This document shows, piece after piece, positions 6,942 to 15,737 of a DNA stretch of 64,000 nucleotides. Position numbers and translations under genes: made by a program. A model generated the notes under the pieces. It did no database searches, was not told the DNA's origin, and was given only the letters and a program-made list of their open reading frames with translations. Each line of letters starts with the position of its first letter. The first letter of the stretch is position 1. The DNA comes from Schaalia dentiphila ATCC 17982 (GTDB lineage Bacteria; Actinomycetota; Actinomycetes; Actinomycetales; Actinomycetaceae), in the NCBI RefSeq assembly GCF_000154225.1, contig NZ_DS264586.1:836527-900526 (forward strand), written 5' to 3'.

Positions 6942-8078
6942 TCAGGACGCGGAGTCCGGGTTGATGATGCGCTGAGCCTGCTCGTCCGTGAGCGTGAAGT
7001 TGTACATCTTCTGGTAGTAGTCCTTCGTCATCGACACGAGGTCAACGTCGGAGAACTGCTCCGGGTACAGGGAGGCGCCGATCCAGTTCGCCACGATCGG
7101 GGAATCCGGGTTGGGGGTGAACCAGTTCCACATGCCCAGGCCGGTGGAGTAGACGCGGCCGGACTTCACGGAGCTAAGGGTAGACAGGTCCACGCCCTCG
7201 ACCGAGTTCGTCAGGACAGTGTTCGCCGTCATGTTCGACATGCCCTTGCCGGTGACGAGGAGGACCTGGGGATCCCACGTGAGGACCTGCTCAAAGGTGA
7301 CGGGCGTGTGCGAGGTGTCGGTGTCGCGCGTGACGTTCGTGTAGTTCAGCGAGTCGGCCCACTCGTTGGTGAACCAGCCGTCCTTGCCGCCCGCGACCGC
7401 GAGCTGGCCGTCGGCAGCGCCCATGAGCACCATCGTCGAGACCTTCTGGTCGGCAGGAACCTTCGCGGTGCGGGCTCGGGCGTCGGCGACCAGGTCCTTG
7501 CCGAGCGCGATCTTGTCGGCCATGTGGCCGTCCTCGTTGAAGACGTCCTCGAGGAGCTCCATCCACTCCGCGTAGGTCTCCGAGGGGTTGCCCAGCGTCG
7601 TGAAGCCGACGGCCGGGATGCCGGCCTTGCGGAACATTTCGCCGTGTTCCTTGTTGAAGGCGTTGTAGAAGACGACGTCGACGTTCAGGTTCAGGAGGGC
7701 CTCGGCGTTGAGTTCACCCTTGTCGTAGTAGCTGGTGTCCACCTGCATCATTTCGGGCGCCATCTCGGCGGCGATCGTCTGGCTCATGGCCTTGACGCGG
7801 GCGGCGCTCATGCCCACCAGGTAGGGGGCCTTGCCGTCGAAGTAGGCCAGGTAGGTGGATTCGATCGGGATCTGGTCGATGGCGACGCGAGTGACCTTCT
7901 CGGGCAGGGTGACTTCGTTGCCCGCGTGGTCGGTGATGGTGCGTGTCGAGGCGGCCGGGGCCTCCTGGGTGGTCGCCCCCGATTGGCTGGTGGCGGAGCC
8001 GGAGCCGCCTGCGCAGGCGGTGAGGGCAAGGGTGGCGGTGGCCAGGATAGCGGTCAGGGTGGCGAGGCGTGTTTTCAT
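6942..8078 (-). CDS. Substrate-binding lipoprotein of an iron/siderophore-type ABC importer
   Basis: 378 aa. Signal peptide with lipobox LTAC (Cys at about 22), then a Ser/Thr/Gln-rich linker and a Peripla_BP_2-type fold: TRTITDHAGNEVTLPEKVTRV is the standard start of this family, and DVVFYNAF and VLLVTGKG fit the interdomain regions. It would be anchored outside the membrane and deliver a metal chelate to the permease encoded downstream. GAGAGGAC precedes the ATG. The promoter region is shared with a divergent MFS exporter and contains a partial DtxR/IdeR-like sequence, which suggests iron control (tentative). The exact ligand cannot be read from the sequence. Confidence 0.9.
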   Translation of the reverse strand: MKTRLATLTAILATATLALTACAGGSGSATSQSGATTQEAPAASTRTITDHAGNEVTLPEKVTRVAIDQIPIESTYLAYFDGKAPYLVGMSAARVKAMSQTIAAEMAPEMMQVDTSYYDKGELNAEALLNLNVDVVFYNAFNKEHGEMFRKAGIPAVGFTTLGNPSETYAEWMELLEDVFNEDGHMADKIALGKDLVADARARTAKVPADQKVSTMVLMGAADGQLAVAGGKDGWFTNEWADSLNYTNVTRDTDTSHTPVTFEQVLTWDPQVLLVTGKGMSNMTANTVLTNSVEGVDLSTLSSVKSGRVYSTGLGMWNWFTPNPDSPIVANWIGASLYPEQFSDVDLVSMTKDYYQKMYNFTLTDEQAQRIINPDSAS

Positions 8079-8111
8079 TGCGTCCTCTCGTGTTTAGGGA
8101 TTGCGAGGGAT

Positions 8112-8143
8112 ATGCTACACAAAATTAGGTGTTCCTCACAAGG
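8112..8143 (-). promoter_or_regulatory. Promoter of the iron-type ABC operon with possible DtxR/IdeR half-site
   Basis: On the minus strand, TTGTGA (8136-8141) and TAGCAT (8112-8117) are 18 bp apart. The plus-strand sequence from 8125 starts TTAGGT, the left half of a DtxR/IdeR box, but the right half is poor (about 10 of 19 positions match), so the operator call is weak. Confidence 0.4.
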
Positions 8144-8207
8144 GTGAGTGTGGCATTATGACACGGTGTTATATCCCGTCGGCACGACGGTCGGCTCACG
8201 TCGTCTG

Positions 8208-8236
8208 TTGACTGGCTACAAATGCCCGGCTACCCT
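8208..8236 (+). promoter_or_regulatory. Promoter of the MFS gene, leaderless type
   Basis: TTGACT (8208-8213), 17 bp, TACCCT (8231-8236), then 7 bases to the ATG at 8244. There is no ribosome site, so transcription probably starts at or next to the start codon. Confidence 0.6.
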
Positions 8237-8243
8237 CGTGGAA

Positions 8244-9533
8244 ATGACTCGAGACACCTCCTCATCCGCGCTGGTTAGCGCCTCCGGACGCACCCTCACG
8301 TCGAACTGGTGGCGAGTGGTCGCGATGATCTGGAGCGGTCAGGCGTTTTCCATCATCACCAGCGGCGCGTCGGGATGGGCGATCGTCTGGCACGTCACCA
8401 CAACCGAAGGATCTGCCCTCAAGCTCGCCATCGTCATGGCCCTCTCTCAGCTGCCCCTCGGCCTTCTGGCACCGCTGGGCGGGGTCGCCGCTGACCGCTA
8501 TAACCGCCGCACCGTCATGATTATCTCGGACCTGGGTGCGGGTGGAATGTCGCTCGCGCTGGGGGCGCTGGCCTGGCTGGGACACGGGAGCTTCGCACTC
8601 ATATGCCTCTTTGCTGCTCTGCGCAGCTGCTTCCAGGCCTTCCACTTCCCCGCGATGAGTGCGGCCATGCCGATGCTGGTCCCCGAGAAGCACCTCATGC
8701 GAGTCAACACCTTCGACCAGGCCGTGGGGTCCATCGCCAACATCGGTTCCCCCGCCATAGGCATCGCCCTGTACACCGCCTTCGGGCTTCCCTACACCCT
8801 GGGTCTGGAGTTCGTCGGAGCGCTCCTGGCGGTCGCCGGCCTGGCGCTTGCGACGATTCCCTCCGTCGAGGCTGAGATGCCCCCAACCATCATGGGGCAG
8901 ATTCGCGAGGGCTGGCGCGCGCTCAGTGTCAACGTTGGTCTCGTCTACCTCATCGTCGCCCTCACGGCCGGCATGATGGTGTTTGAAGCGCTCGCGGTGG
9001 TCTACCCGCTCATGGCGCAGCAATACTTCGGAGCCGACGGGGCAATGGTGTCCGTCGCCGAGGCGATCACCGGGACGTGCATGCTGGTCGGCGCGGTCTT
9101 CATGATGGCGTGGGGCGGGGGCAAACGCCTCGCGCTGCTCATCAGCGCCACGACCGTCGTCGTCGGCCTCCCCTTCGCCGCCGTCGGCCTGCTCCCGCGC
9201 GGCGGCTTCTGGGCCTTCGTCGCCCTCATGGGATTCGGCTGTATCTTCCTGGCGTGGTTCCACGCCCCCCTGATGACCCTCATCCAGAGGCATGTCGGGG
9301 AGGATAAGGTTGGTCGCGCGCTCGGGTTCTTCCAGCTGATGCTCGGGCTCGCGATGCCCGTCGGTATGGTCCTGGGCGGTGCCTTCGCCGAGAAGATGGG
9401 AGGCCCCGTGCTCTTCACCGCCTCCGGCGTCTTCTTCTGCGTACTCGGTGCCGCTATGTATGCCATCCCCCGCATCCGCGACCTCGACACCCCCGTGCCC
9501 GCCGCTCTTCCTCTCGACGACGAGGACGCGTAG
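8244..9533 (+). CDS. Major facilitator superfamily exporter
   Basis: 429 aa with about 12 hydrophobic segments. Motif A of MFS transporters is present as GGVAADRYNRRTVM after the second helix. The sequence type (MFS_3/EntS-like, with NTFDQAVGSIANIGSPAIG in the middle) is found in proton-driven drug and siderophore exporters. I placed the start at the ATG at 8244 because it sits 7 bases behind a clear -10 box; an open frame reaches back to 8148 without support. It is divergent from the iron-type importer, so a role in siderophore export is plausible but not shown. The C-terminus is short and acidic (LPLDDEDA). Confidence 0.85.
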   Translation: MTRDTSSSALVSASGRTLTSNWWRVVAMIWSGQAFSIITSGASGWAIVWHVTTTEGSALKLAIVMALSQLPLGLLAPLGGVAADRYNRRTVMIISDLGAGGMSLALGALAWLGHGSFALICLFAALRSCFQAFHFPAMSAAMPMLVPEKHLMRVNTFDQAVGSIANIGSPAIGIALYTAFGLPYTLGLEFVGALLAVAGLALATIPSVEAEMPPTIMGQIREGWRALSVNVGLVYLIVALTAGMMVFEALAVVYPLMAQQYFGADGAMVSVAEAITGTCMLVGAVFMMAWGGGKRLALLISATTVVVGLPFAAVGLLPRGGFWAFVALMGFGCIFLAWFHAPLMTLIQRHVGEDKVGRALGFFQLMLGLAMPVGMVLGGAFAEKMGGPVLFTASGVFFCVLGAAMYAIPRIRDLDTPVPAALPLDDEDA

Positions 9534-9633
9534 ACCCCGCGCGCGCCCCTTTCCCCAGAGCCGCAGGTGTGCACGGCCAGCTATACCCTGTCTCTCAAGG
9601 GAAGGAGTATCTGTGAGCGGAAGGAGAGATGCG

Positions 9634-10566
9634 ATGCCCGGCAGTCTTGATCTGGAGCGCGCCCTCGTTATTGGTGTTGCCTCCAGCGCCCTCTTCGACC
9701 TGTCGGAGTCGGACGCCGTATTCCGCAACGAGGGCGAGGAGAAGTACCGCGCGTATCAGCGCGAGAACCTCGATGAGATCCTAGAACCGGGGGTTGCCTT
9801 CCCCTTCATCCGGCGCCTCCTAGACCTCAACGACCTCTCCGAGGACGAGCGCCTGGTCGAGGTGGTCATCCTGTCGCGCAACGACCCCGAGACGGGGCTG
9901 CGGGTCATGCGATCGGTCAAGCATCACGGGCTGGACATCACGCGCGCTATCTTCATGCAGGGGCGAGCACCGTACCAGTTTATGGGGCCGCTGCACATGT
10001 CCCTGTTCCTCTCGGCCAACGAAAACGACGTACGTGAGGCTATCTCCTTGGGGTTCGCTGCCGGACGCGTTGTGGGGCGCGCGGTGGCCGACGATGGGGG
10101 CACCGACCTGCGCATCGCCTTCGACTTCGACGGAGTGCTGGCCGACGATTCGGCCGAGCGCGTGTATCAAAGCGGCGGTCTGGCAAGGTATCAGGAAAGC
10201 GAGAGTGCCCTGGCCAAGGTGCCGCTCTCGCGCGGCCCAATGGCAGATTTCCTGCAGAAGATCAACCGGATTCAAGGGCTAGAGGACGTCAGAAGAGCCG
10301 ATGATCCGGAGGGCTACAAGCGTCGGGTGCGCGTCGCGGTCGTCACTGCCCGCAGCGCCCCCGCCCACGAGCGGGCGATCAACTCGATCCGAGGGTGGGG
10401 CTTGAGCGTCAATGATGCGTTCTTCCTGGGAGGCATCGACAAGGGCCCGATTCTCGAGGTGCTACAGCCGCACATTTTCTTCGATGACCAGCGCCGCAAC
10501 GTGGATGGGGCGGCTCGCGTTACCCCGAGTGTCCACATCCCCTTCGGGGAGCTGAATGGGGCGTGA
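9634..10566 (+). CDS. Cytosolic 5'-nucleotidase (cN-I family)
   Basis: 310 aa. The family signature is visible: IGVASSALFDLSESDAVF at the N-terminus, YRAYQREN, and the HAD-type aspartate motif AFDFDGVLADDS near residue 165, where the first Asp is the nucleophile, with IFFDDQRRN near the C-terminus. These enzymes hydrolyse nucleoside 5'-monophosphates to nucleosides. Two starts are possible, both with good ribosome sites: the ATG at 9634 (AAGGAG, 7 bases) and an in-frame GTG at 9613 (GAAGGAG), which adds seven residues. It stands alone between an MFS gene and an ECF transporter operon and probably acts in nucleotide salvage. Confidence 0.88.
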   Translation: MPGSLDLERALVIGVASSALFDLSESDAVFRNEGEEKYRAYQRENLDEILEPGVAFPFIRRLLDLNDLSEDERLVEVVILSRNDPETGLRVMRSVKHHGLDITRAIFMQGRAPYQFMGPLHMSLFLSANENDVREAISLGFAAGRVVGRAVADDGGTDLRIAFDFDGVLADDSAERVYQSGGLARYQESESALAKVPLSRGPMADFLQKINRIQGLEDVRRADDPEGYKRRVRVAVVTARSAPAHERAINSIRGWGLSVNDAFFLGGIDKGPILEVLQPHIFFDDQRRNVDGAARVTPSVHIPFGELNGA

Positions 10567-10666
10567 GAGGTCGAAGCGCACGCGGTATGTTCAGACTAGT
10601 CAAGCAACGCGAGGGGTGTCCGGCCCGGCGGTCGCAGATGTGGGCGGGGCCTGGGAGACTAGACAC

Positions 10667-12802
10667 ATGAGCTCATCCGCGCGCGATGCCCGCCGCCTCA
10701 CCCCCGTTGAGGTGGCGACCGCTGGCGCGCTCTCGGGCCTGGCCGTCACCTTCGGCCTCATCGCCGCGGTCACCCCCGTCTTTCAGCTGTTCTTTCAGGT
10801 CGCGACGGCCGTCCCTCTCGCCATGGTCTCCCTTAAACTGCGGCCCCGAGCCGCGTTCGCGGCCTTCGCCTCGACGATCCTCCTGGCCATCGCCGTCGGT
10901 GGCGTCGCCACGGCAGGCCGCTCCTTCCAGGCAGCCCTCGTCGGCCTCATCATCGGATTCCTCCACAAGAAGCGCGCCTCCTGGCTCCCCGTCTCCGGGG
11001 TCGCCGCCGGCCTCGGCGTCGTGTGGGGCATCGGTACCGGCATCGCCTTTTGGATCCTGTCCGACCTGCGCACCCTCGGCCTTGAAAGCATCCAGAAAAC
11101 ACTCAATGGCTTCCTCATACTCGTTGGCCGTATCCCCTATTCGGGTGCCGTTGTCGATGCCGGCCATCTGCTCGGCCAGTGGTTCGTCGACTGGTGGTGG
11201 ATCTGGATCCCCATCACCCGCTTCATCGGTGTGGGCTTCCTGGTCCTCGCGGCCCGGTGGCTCCTCGGCGCTATCCTCAGCCGCATCTCCCTCGATGCGG
11301 GCTGGGACCCGCTCCTGGACGCAGCCGCCAGCTCGGCGGACCCGCGTGAAGGGGCCGAGGCCTCGTCCCCCCTGCCCCTCACCCTCACCGACGTCGACTT
11401 CACCTACCCGGGCGCCGACCACCCCGCCCTGCGCGGCGTCACGCTGAGCCTCGAGCGGCCTGAATTCACGGTCATCGTCGGGCATAACGGCTCGGGCAAG
11501 TCCACCCTGGCCCTCCTCCTCGCGGGTGCTGAACCCGGTTCTGGGACGCGCGAGGGTGGCGGCGTCCTTGGGGCTGTCGGTGGGACCGCACTCGTGGGAC
11601 AGCGCTCTGAACTCCTTGTTCTCGGACAGAGTGTCTCCGAAGATGTCACCTGGGGCATGAACGCCGAGCATATCGCCGGCCTCGACCTCGATGAGCTGCT
11701 CGAGCGCGTCGGCCTCGCGGGCCTCGCCGATGCGGACCCGCGCTCTCTGTCCGGCGGGCAGCTTCAGCGCCTCGCGCTCGCGGGTGCCCTCGCGCGCTCC
11801 CCGCGCCTGCTCATCTCCGATGAATCCACCGCCATGATCGACCGCGCGGGCCGCGCCGAGATGCTTGACCTCCTCGCCTCCCTGCCCGCGCGCGGCATCG
11901 CCGTCGTCCACATCACCCACGACCCCGCCGAAAGCGCGCGCGCCGACCGCGTCGTCACGATCGACGGTGGGCGCATCCTCTCCGACCGCCGCGCGGGGGA
12001 GGGGAGCGCCGCCGCGGACGGGCTTCGCATCGACGGGGCCGGGGATCCTCCAGTTTCCCCCGCCCCCGATGCGCCGACTGTGTCTTCTGTGGCGGGCGCG
12101 CCCACCCTCATTAAGGCCGCCCACCTGTGGGCCGACCGTGTCGCCCACACCTACGACCTCGGCACCCCCTGGGAGAAGCCGGTCCTGCGCGACGTCAGCC
12201 TCATCCTCGACCCCGGCCAGGCCATGCTCATCACCGGGGACAATGGTTCGGGTAAGACGACGCTCTCACGCGTCCTCACCGGCCTGCTCGTCCCCACCTG
12301 GGGTCGCGTTACCCTCGGCGGGCGTCCCATGGAGCGCTGCGTCGGCGATGTTGCGCTCTCCATGCAGTTCGCGCGCCTCCAGCTTCAGCGCCCCTCCGTG
12401 CGCTCCGACATCCTCGCCGCCGCCGGTCATGGGCCGCGCATCGGCACCGGATCTGTGCATCGCAAGGGTGCCATCAGCCGCGAGGAAGGCGACCGCATCG
12501 TCGCTGAGGCCATGGAACTGGTCGGCCTTGACCCGGCCCTGGCGACGCGCGGCATCGACGACCTCTCCGGCGGGCAGATGCGCCGCGTCGCCCTCGCCGG
12601 GCTGCTTGCTTCCCACCCGAGCGTCCTCATCCTCGACGAGCCCATGGCCGGTCTCGACGCGGCCTCGCGCGACCTGCTCATCTCCGTCCTGGACGAGCGC
12701 CGGCGCGCCGGCCTGTCCATCCTCGTCATCTCCCACGACCTCGAAGGCATGGACTCCCTGTGCGACACCCACGGACGCCTTGCCGAGGGGGTGCTCTCAT
12801 GA
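10667..12802 (+). CDS. ECF transporter: S-component fused to two EcfA-type ATPase domains
   Basis: 711 aa, three parts in one chain. Residues about 1-215 are a five- to six-helix integral membrane domain of S-component size (VEVATAGALSGLAVTFGLIAA). Residues about 240-450 form a first ATPase: Walker A GHNGSGKST, signature LSGGQLQR, Walker B LLISDES. Residues about 490-711 form a second ATPase: GDNGSGKTT, LSGGQMRR, LILDEP. ECF importers usually encode these as separate S, A and A' subunits. The stop overlaps the start of the EcfT gene, completing the transporter. The substrate is unknown; no riboswitch was recognised in the 100-bp upstream gap. Start ATG at 10667 is behind GGGAG. Confidence 0.88.
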   Translation: MSSSARDARRLTPVEVATAGALSGLAVTFGLIAAVTPVFQLFFQVATAVPLAMVSLKLRPRAAFAAFASTILLAIAVGGVATAGRSFQAALVGLIIGFLHKKRASWLPVSGVAAGLGVVWGIGTGIAFWILSDLRTLGLESIQKTLNGFLILVGRIPYSGAVVDAGHLLGQWFVDWWWIWIPITRFIGVGFLVLAARWLLGAILSRISLDAGWDPLLDAAASSADPREGAEASSPLPLTLTDVDFTYPGADHPALRGVTLSLERPEFTVIVGHNGSGKSTLALLLAGAEPGSGTREGGGVLGAVGGTALVGQRSELLVLGQSVSEDVTWGMNAEHIAGLDLDELLERVGLAGLADADPRSLSGGQLQRLALAGALARSPRLLISDESTAMIDRAGRAEMLDLLASLPARGIAVVHITHDPAESARADRVVTIDGGRILSDRRAGEGSAAADGLRIDGAGDPPVSPAPDAPTVSSVAGAPTLIKAAHLWADRVAHTYDLGTPWEKPVLRDVSLILDPGQAMLITGDNGSGKTTLSRVLTGLLVPTWGRVTLGGRPMERCVGDVALSMQFARLQLQRPSVRSDILAAAGHGPRIGTGSVHRKGAISREEGDRIVAEAMELVGLDPALATRGIDDLSGGQMRRVALAGLLASHPSVLILDEPMAGLDAASRDLLISVLDERRRAGLSILVISHDLEGMDSLCDTHGRLAEGVLS

Positions 12803-13674
12803 TGGAACCCCACTCCGCCTGCGGGGCGACCGGCCCCGGCGGCGGCGCCAGCGAGGGTCGATTCTCGAGGACCCCTCCCGGCCTCGGCGAAGTACCCCCG
12901 CGCCCGAAGCCCCGGCGAAGCGCGGGCTTCCCCCTGCCTCGGCCACTGCCCTGGCCGACGCCACTGTCGCGCGCCTGGCCCGGCACCCTTATCGCCTGCT
13001 GGACCGTGCTCACCACGTGCGTGATCCTGTCGCCGCGCTGGTCGACGCTCGCGATCGTGGGAGGCCTCCTCCTCGTTGCCTCGCTAGTCGTCCGTCTCCC
13101 CCTCAGCGTCGCCCCGCGTCCGCCCATGTGGTTCGTCTCCGGTTTTATCGGCGGCTGTCTCGGTGCTTGGCTGGGGGATGGCCTCGAGCTCTTCCTGCGT
13201 GTCTCCACCCTGGCGCTCGTCGTCCTGTGGGGATCTGGGCTCATCGCTTGGGTGACGCCGACCGCCTCGCTCGCGGACGCTCTGCGTTTCTTCCTGCGGC
13301 CCTTGCGGCTGCTGGGGGCGCCGGTCGATCAGTGGTCGCTCGTCATGGCCTCCGCCCTGCGAGGCCTGCCGATGCTGCGAGATCAGGCGCAGGCGGTGCT
13401 CGATACCGCCAAGCTGCGCCTCGGACAGGACATGGCGGCGCTGTCGCTGCGCGGTTCCGCTCGCTTGAGCGTCGACGTCATTACTGCGATCCTGTCGGCC
13501 ACCTCCCGCGGCGCGGCCGAAACCGGGCGCGCGATGTCTATGCGTGGGTCCATTGAGGCTCAGGATGGTGCGACTCGTGGGGCGCGCGTTCGACTCGGAT
13601 GGGTGGATGCTGCTGTGATCGCTGCGAGCCTGTTGGGTATCGCTGGCATCGTTGCGTGCAGGTTGATGCCGTAG
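12799..13674 (+). CDS. ECF transporter T-component (EcfT/CbiQ family)
   Basis: 291 aa, start ATG at 12799 overlapping the stop of the fused S-A-A gene (ATGA), so coupled. The first 60 residues are polar, Pro- and Gly-rich, then several membrane helices. The cytoplasmic coupling motifs expected for EcfT appear as RGLPMLRDQAQ and SRGAAETGRAMSMRG (A-R-G type), which contact the ATPases. Together with the preceding fused protein it makes a complete vitamin or metal ECF importer. Nothing in the sequence names the substrate. Confidence 0.87.
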   Translation: MMEPHSACGATGPGGGASEGRFSRTPPGLGEVPPRPKPRRSAGFPLPRPLPWPTPLSRAWPGTLIACWTVLTTCVILSPRWSTLAIVGGLLLVASLVVRLPLSVAPRPPMWFVSGFIGGCLGAWLGDGLELFLRVSTLALVVLWGSGLIAWVTPTASLADALRFFLRPLRLLGAPVDQWSLVMASALRGLPMLRDQAQAVLDTAKLRLGQDMAALSLRGSARLSVDVITAILSATSRGAAETGRAMSMRGSIEAQDGATRGARVRLGWVDAAVIAASLLGIAGIVACRLMP

Positions 13675-13758
13675 TATGCAGGTCGCATCTTTCGGCGAAA
13701 TAGCGCGGTTTAATCTAGGTTGTACAGGGGCTTGTGCCCTGGGTCATACGGCGCTGAT

Positions 13759-13788
13759 TTGACGCGGGGGGTGTGGTGCCCCTATTCT
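13759..13788 (+). promoter_or_regulatory. Promoter of tRNA-Leu
   Basis: TTGACG (13759-13764), 18 bp, TATTCT (13783-13788), 10 bases before the tRNA 5' end. Confidence 0.6.
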
Positions 13789-13798
13789 TTCTGGGTAC

Positions 13799-13882
13799 GC
13801 GCGAGTGGCGGAATAGGCAGACGCGCACGGTTCAGGTCCGTGTTCCAGTGATGGAGTGGGGGTTCAACTCCCCCCTCGCGCA
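13799..13882 (+). tRNA. tRNA-Leu, anticodon CAG
   Basis: Acceptor arm GCGCGAG pairs with CTCGCGC, discriminator A, no encoded CCA. The D-arm contains GGCGGAATAGGCAGAC, the anticodon loop TTCAGGT gives CAG, there is a class II variable arm, and the T-arm is GGGGGTTCAACTCCCCC. The 84-nt length is usual for tRNA-Leu. Its 3' part is repeated at 21244-21302, which marks a genomic-island insertion site. Confidence 0.95.
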
Positions 13883-13888
13883 CGATGA
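13830..13888 (+). repeat. 59-bp direct repeat at the tRNA-Leu 3' end (left attachment-type copy)
   Basis: Runs from the anticodon loop (GTTCAGG) to 6 bases past the tRNA end. It is identical to 21244-21302. tRNA 3' ends are classical integrase attachment sites, and the left copy rebuilds the whole tRNA. Confidence 0.85.
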
Positions 13889-13922
13889 AACCGCAGATCC
13901 TTTGAGGATCTGCGGTTTTTGT
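13889..13922 (+). terminator. Terminator of tRNA-Leu
   Basis: Perfect 12-bp stem AACCGCAGATCC / GGATCTGCGGTT with a 5-base loop, then a T-rich tail. Confidence 0.92.
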
Positions 13923-13927
13923 TTGGG

Positions 13928-15255
13928 TTATAGGACAAAACGTGTTGGTTTTTGGGCTGTCTTTCGTTGCTACAAAGCCGAAAGGTGGGGGTTGGACTCG
14001 TTGTGACTTGAGTTCTTGGTTGGCCAGGTCGTGTTGGTTTTATCCCGGTTTTTGATTGATATTCCGCGGTAAGGTCGGGGTTTGAATCGGCTTGGATTTG
14101 GGGGGATGGGAAATCCTCGATGCAAAATCTGTGGTGGCACGACGCAAAAATGGGGCTCAACTCGAGCAGGTAGGCCAAGGTTCCGCTGTCTTGCGTGTAG
14201 GGCAAGCCAGTCTCGGCGTAACGATAGCCGTGCCCGGCATTTCAGTGCGTTTTTAGACTTCGTCACCGGCAAATACACCCTGGCCGATTACGGGCCCAAG
14301 GGACGCACCATACGACGGCGTAACGAACCATTTTGGCATCTATGGCCAGTTTCTCCATTGGTTGACGAGGTTAACCATGTGATCTTTGTTGACGGAATCT
14401 ACCTGTCCCACAAGCTGGTGGTTCTTATTGCCTGCACCAAGACCCATGTGCTTGGCTGGTACGTGGCCAAGGGTGAGACCACCCGCGCCTGGCAAGCACT
14501 GATGTCTAGGATCGCGACCCCAGATGTTGTCGTGTGCGATGGTGGGCAAGGCATCGCCAGCGCGGTGAAGACCACCTGGCCTACCACCCGGATCCAACGC
14601 TGTGTCTTTCACGCCTATAGCGCGGTCAAGCGTAAGACCACCACCCGGCCACGCACTCAGGCAGGTGTTGATCTCTACAGTCTTGCTCAGGCCTTGCTCG
14701 AGGTCACTACCTTTGACCAGGCAGTGGCATGGATGAGCAAACTCGCCACCTGGAACACCACCTACAAGGAATTCCTAGCCCAGCGCACCCGGCTACCAGA
14801 CGGACGTTGGGTTGCCACCCATGCCCGGCTGATCCAGGACAAGAACTCCCTCAACACGCTGGTCAAACAAGGCACGCTGTTTACCTACCTCGATCCCGCC
14901 CTTGACCTTAAAGGTGACCCCATTGCCAGGACGTCGAACCTGATCGAGGGCGGGATTAATACCCAACTACGCTGCGTGCTACGAGCCCACCGTGGCATGA
15001 GTCTTAATCACCAGGTCAAGACCATGTTGTGGTGGTGCTACCTGCACACCGAGTTCCCTGCCACCCCAGCACACATCCTTAAAACCGCGATCACCGACCA
15101 ACAGATCATTGACCAATTCGACAAGGCCAGCCACCGCGCCCAAGCACAAGCCAAGATCGACAGGTGGGGAACCGCAGTTAACTGGACCGACTTCCACCAC
15201 AGCAGAACCTGGCACGAAACCTACTAAACCGAAACCAACACGTTTTGACCTATAA
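13928..15255 (+). mobile_element. Insertion sequence with ~25-bp terminal inverted repeats
   Basis: Ends TTATAGGACAAAACGTGTTG (13928 on) and, inverted, TTATAGGTCAAAACGTGTTG (up to 15255), differing by one base over this stretch. One transposase gene fills the element. No obvious target-site duplication is visible. It sits right behind the tRNA-Leu terminator, inside the island. Confidence 0.85.
14106..15227 (+). CDS. Transposase, IS256/IS1249-like, with N-terminal zinc ribbon
   Basis: 373 aa from the ATG at 14106; an in-frame ATG at 14082 is also possible. The N-terminus has two Cys pairs (CKICGG and CLACR) as in the zinc ribbons of IS1249-type transposases. The catalytic triad of the MULE/IS256-type RNase H fold appears as VIFVDGIYL (Asp), VVVCDGGQG (Asp) and SNLIEGGIN (Glu), with the C/D-x2-H-type segment RCVFHAYSAVKR between. 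The frame is complete and both terminal repeats are present, so the element may still be active. There is no second ORF. Confidence 0.9.
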   Translation: MGNPRCKICGGTTQKWGSTRAGRPRFRCLACRASQSRRNDSRARHFSAFLDFVTGKYTLADYGPKGRTIRRRNEPFWHLWPVSPLVDEVNHVIFVDGIYLSHKLVVLIACTKTHVLGWYVAKGETTRAWQALMSRIATPDVVVCDGGQGIASAVKTTWPTTRIQRCVFHAYSAVKRKTTTRPRTQAGVDLYSLAQALLEVTTFDQAVAWMSKLATWNTTYKEFLAQRTRLPDGRWVATHARLIQDKNSLNTLVKQGTLFTYLDPALDLKGDPIARTSNLIEGGINTQLRCVLRAHRGMSLNHQVKTMLWWCYLHTEFPATPAHILKTAITDQQIIDQFDKASHRAQAQAKIDRWGTAVNWTDFHHSRTWHETY

Positions 15256-15492
15256 GCCTTGCTTGTGGTCCCACGGGTGTTCCGGGCACCGCGTGGGGCC
15301 GGGCTGCTTTGTGTGCCCGTGGGCGGCGACCTGCCCGCTCGCCGTCCGCGCTGCGAGCCTTCGGCTCGGCGCGTCGCCTCGAAGCCCGGCCAGGCCCCGC
15401 CACCGCCCACGGGCACCGCAGCCTGGCCCGCCGCTTCCTGGGGGCGTCATGGGGGTCTCGCGTGTTGAGTTTTTGGGGTGCTCGGGTGCGTG

Positions 15493-15675
15493 TTGTTACA
15501 AACGTCGTCAATCCAAGGTGTTTTTCGTGTGGCTTTCTGCCCCGTTGTTACGAACGTCGTCAATCCGAGGGCTTTTTCGCTGAAAATGGCGGTTTTGGGC
15601 TTAGATTGACGATGTTTGTAACAGGGGTTCTCGCGGGGTGATTGGAATCGCGTTGGTTTGACGACGTTTGCAACA
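15493..15675. repeat. Repeat module 1: two direct and two inverted copies, ~52-bp period
   Basis: Copies of TTGTTACAAACGTCGTCAAT lie at 15493 and 15545 on the plus strand. Inverted copies lie at about 15604-15623 (GATTGACGATGTTTGTAACA) and 15655-15675. Spacing is 52 and about 51 bp. No copy encodes anything recognisable. Confidence 0.85.
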
Positions 15676-15737
15676 TTGGCCGCCCACTGGTCCCCCGGCC
15701 GGGTCCCGCGCCTCGAAGCGTTCCCTATCCTCAGTTT

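Noticed and set aside
8262..9728. 488-codon open frame on the minus strand
   Set aside because: Antisense to the MFS gene; composition is Arg/Gly/Glu-rich with no domain.
10567..10666. Riboswitch before the ECF operon
   Set aside because: No thiamin, cobalamin, biotin or folate-type conserved core could be found in the 100-bp gap.
10673..13556. Long open frames on both strands over the ECF genes (10673-12148 minus, 11865-13556 plus)
   Set aside because: Other-frame shadows of genes with clear Walker, signature and EcfT motifs.
15245..15641. Several overlapping small frames after the IS
   Set aside because: Arg/Pro/Gly-rich products, no ribosome sites, and crossed by repeat copies.
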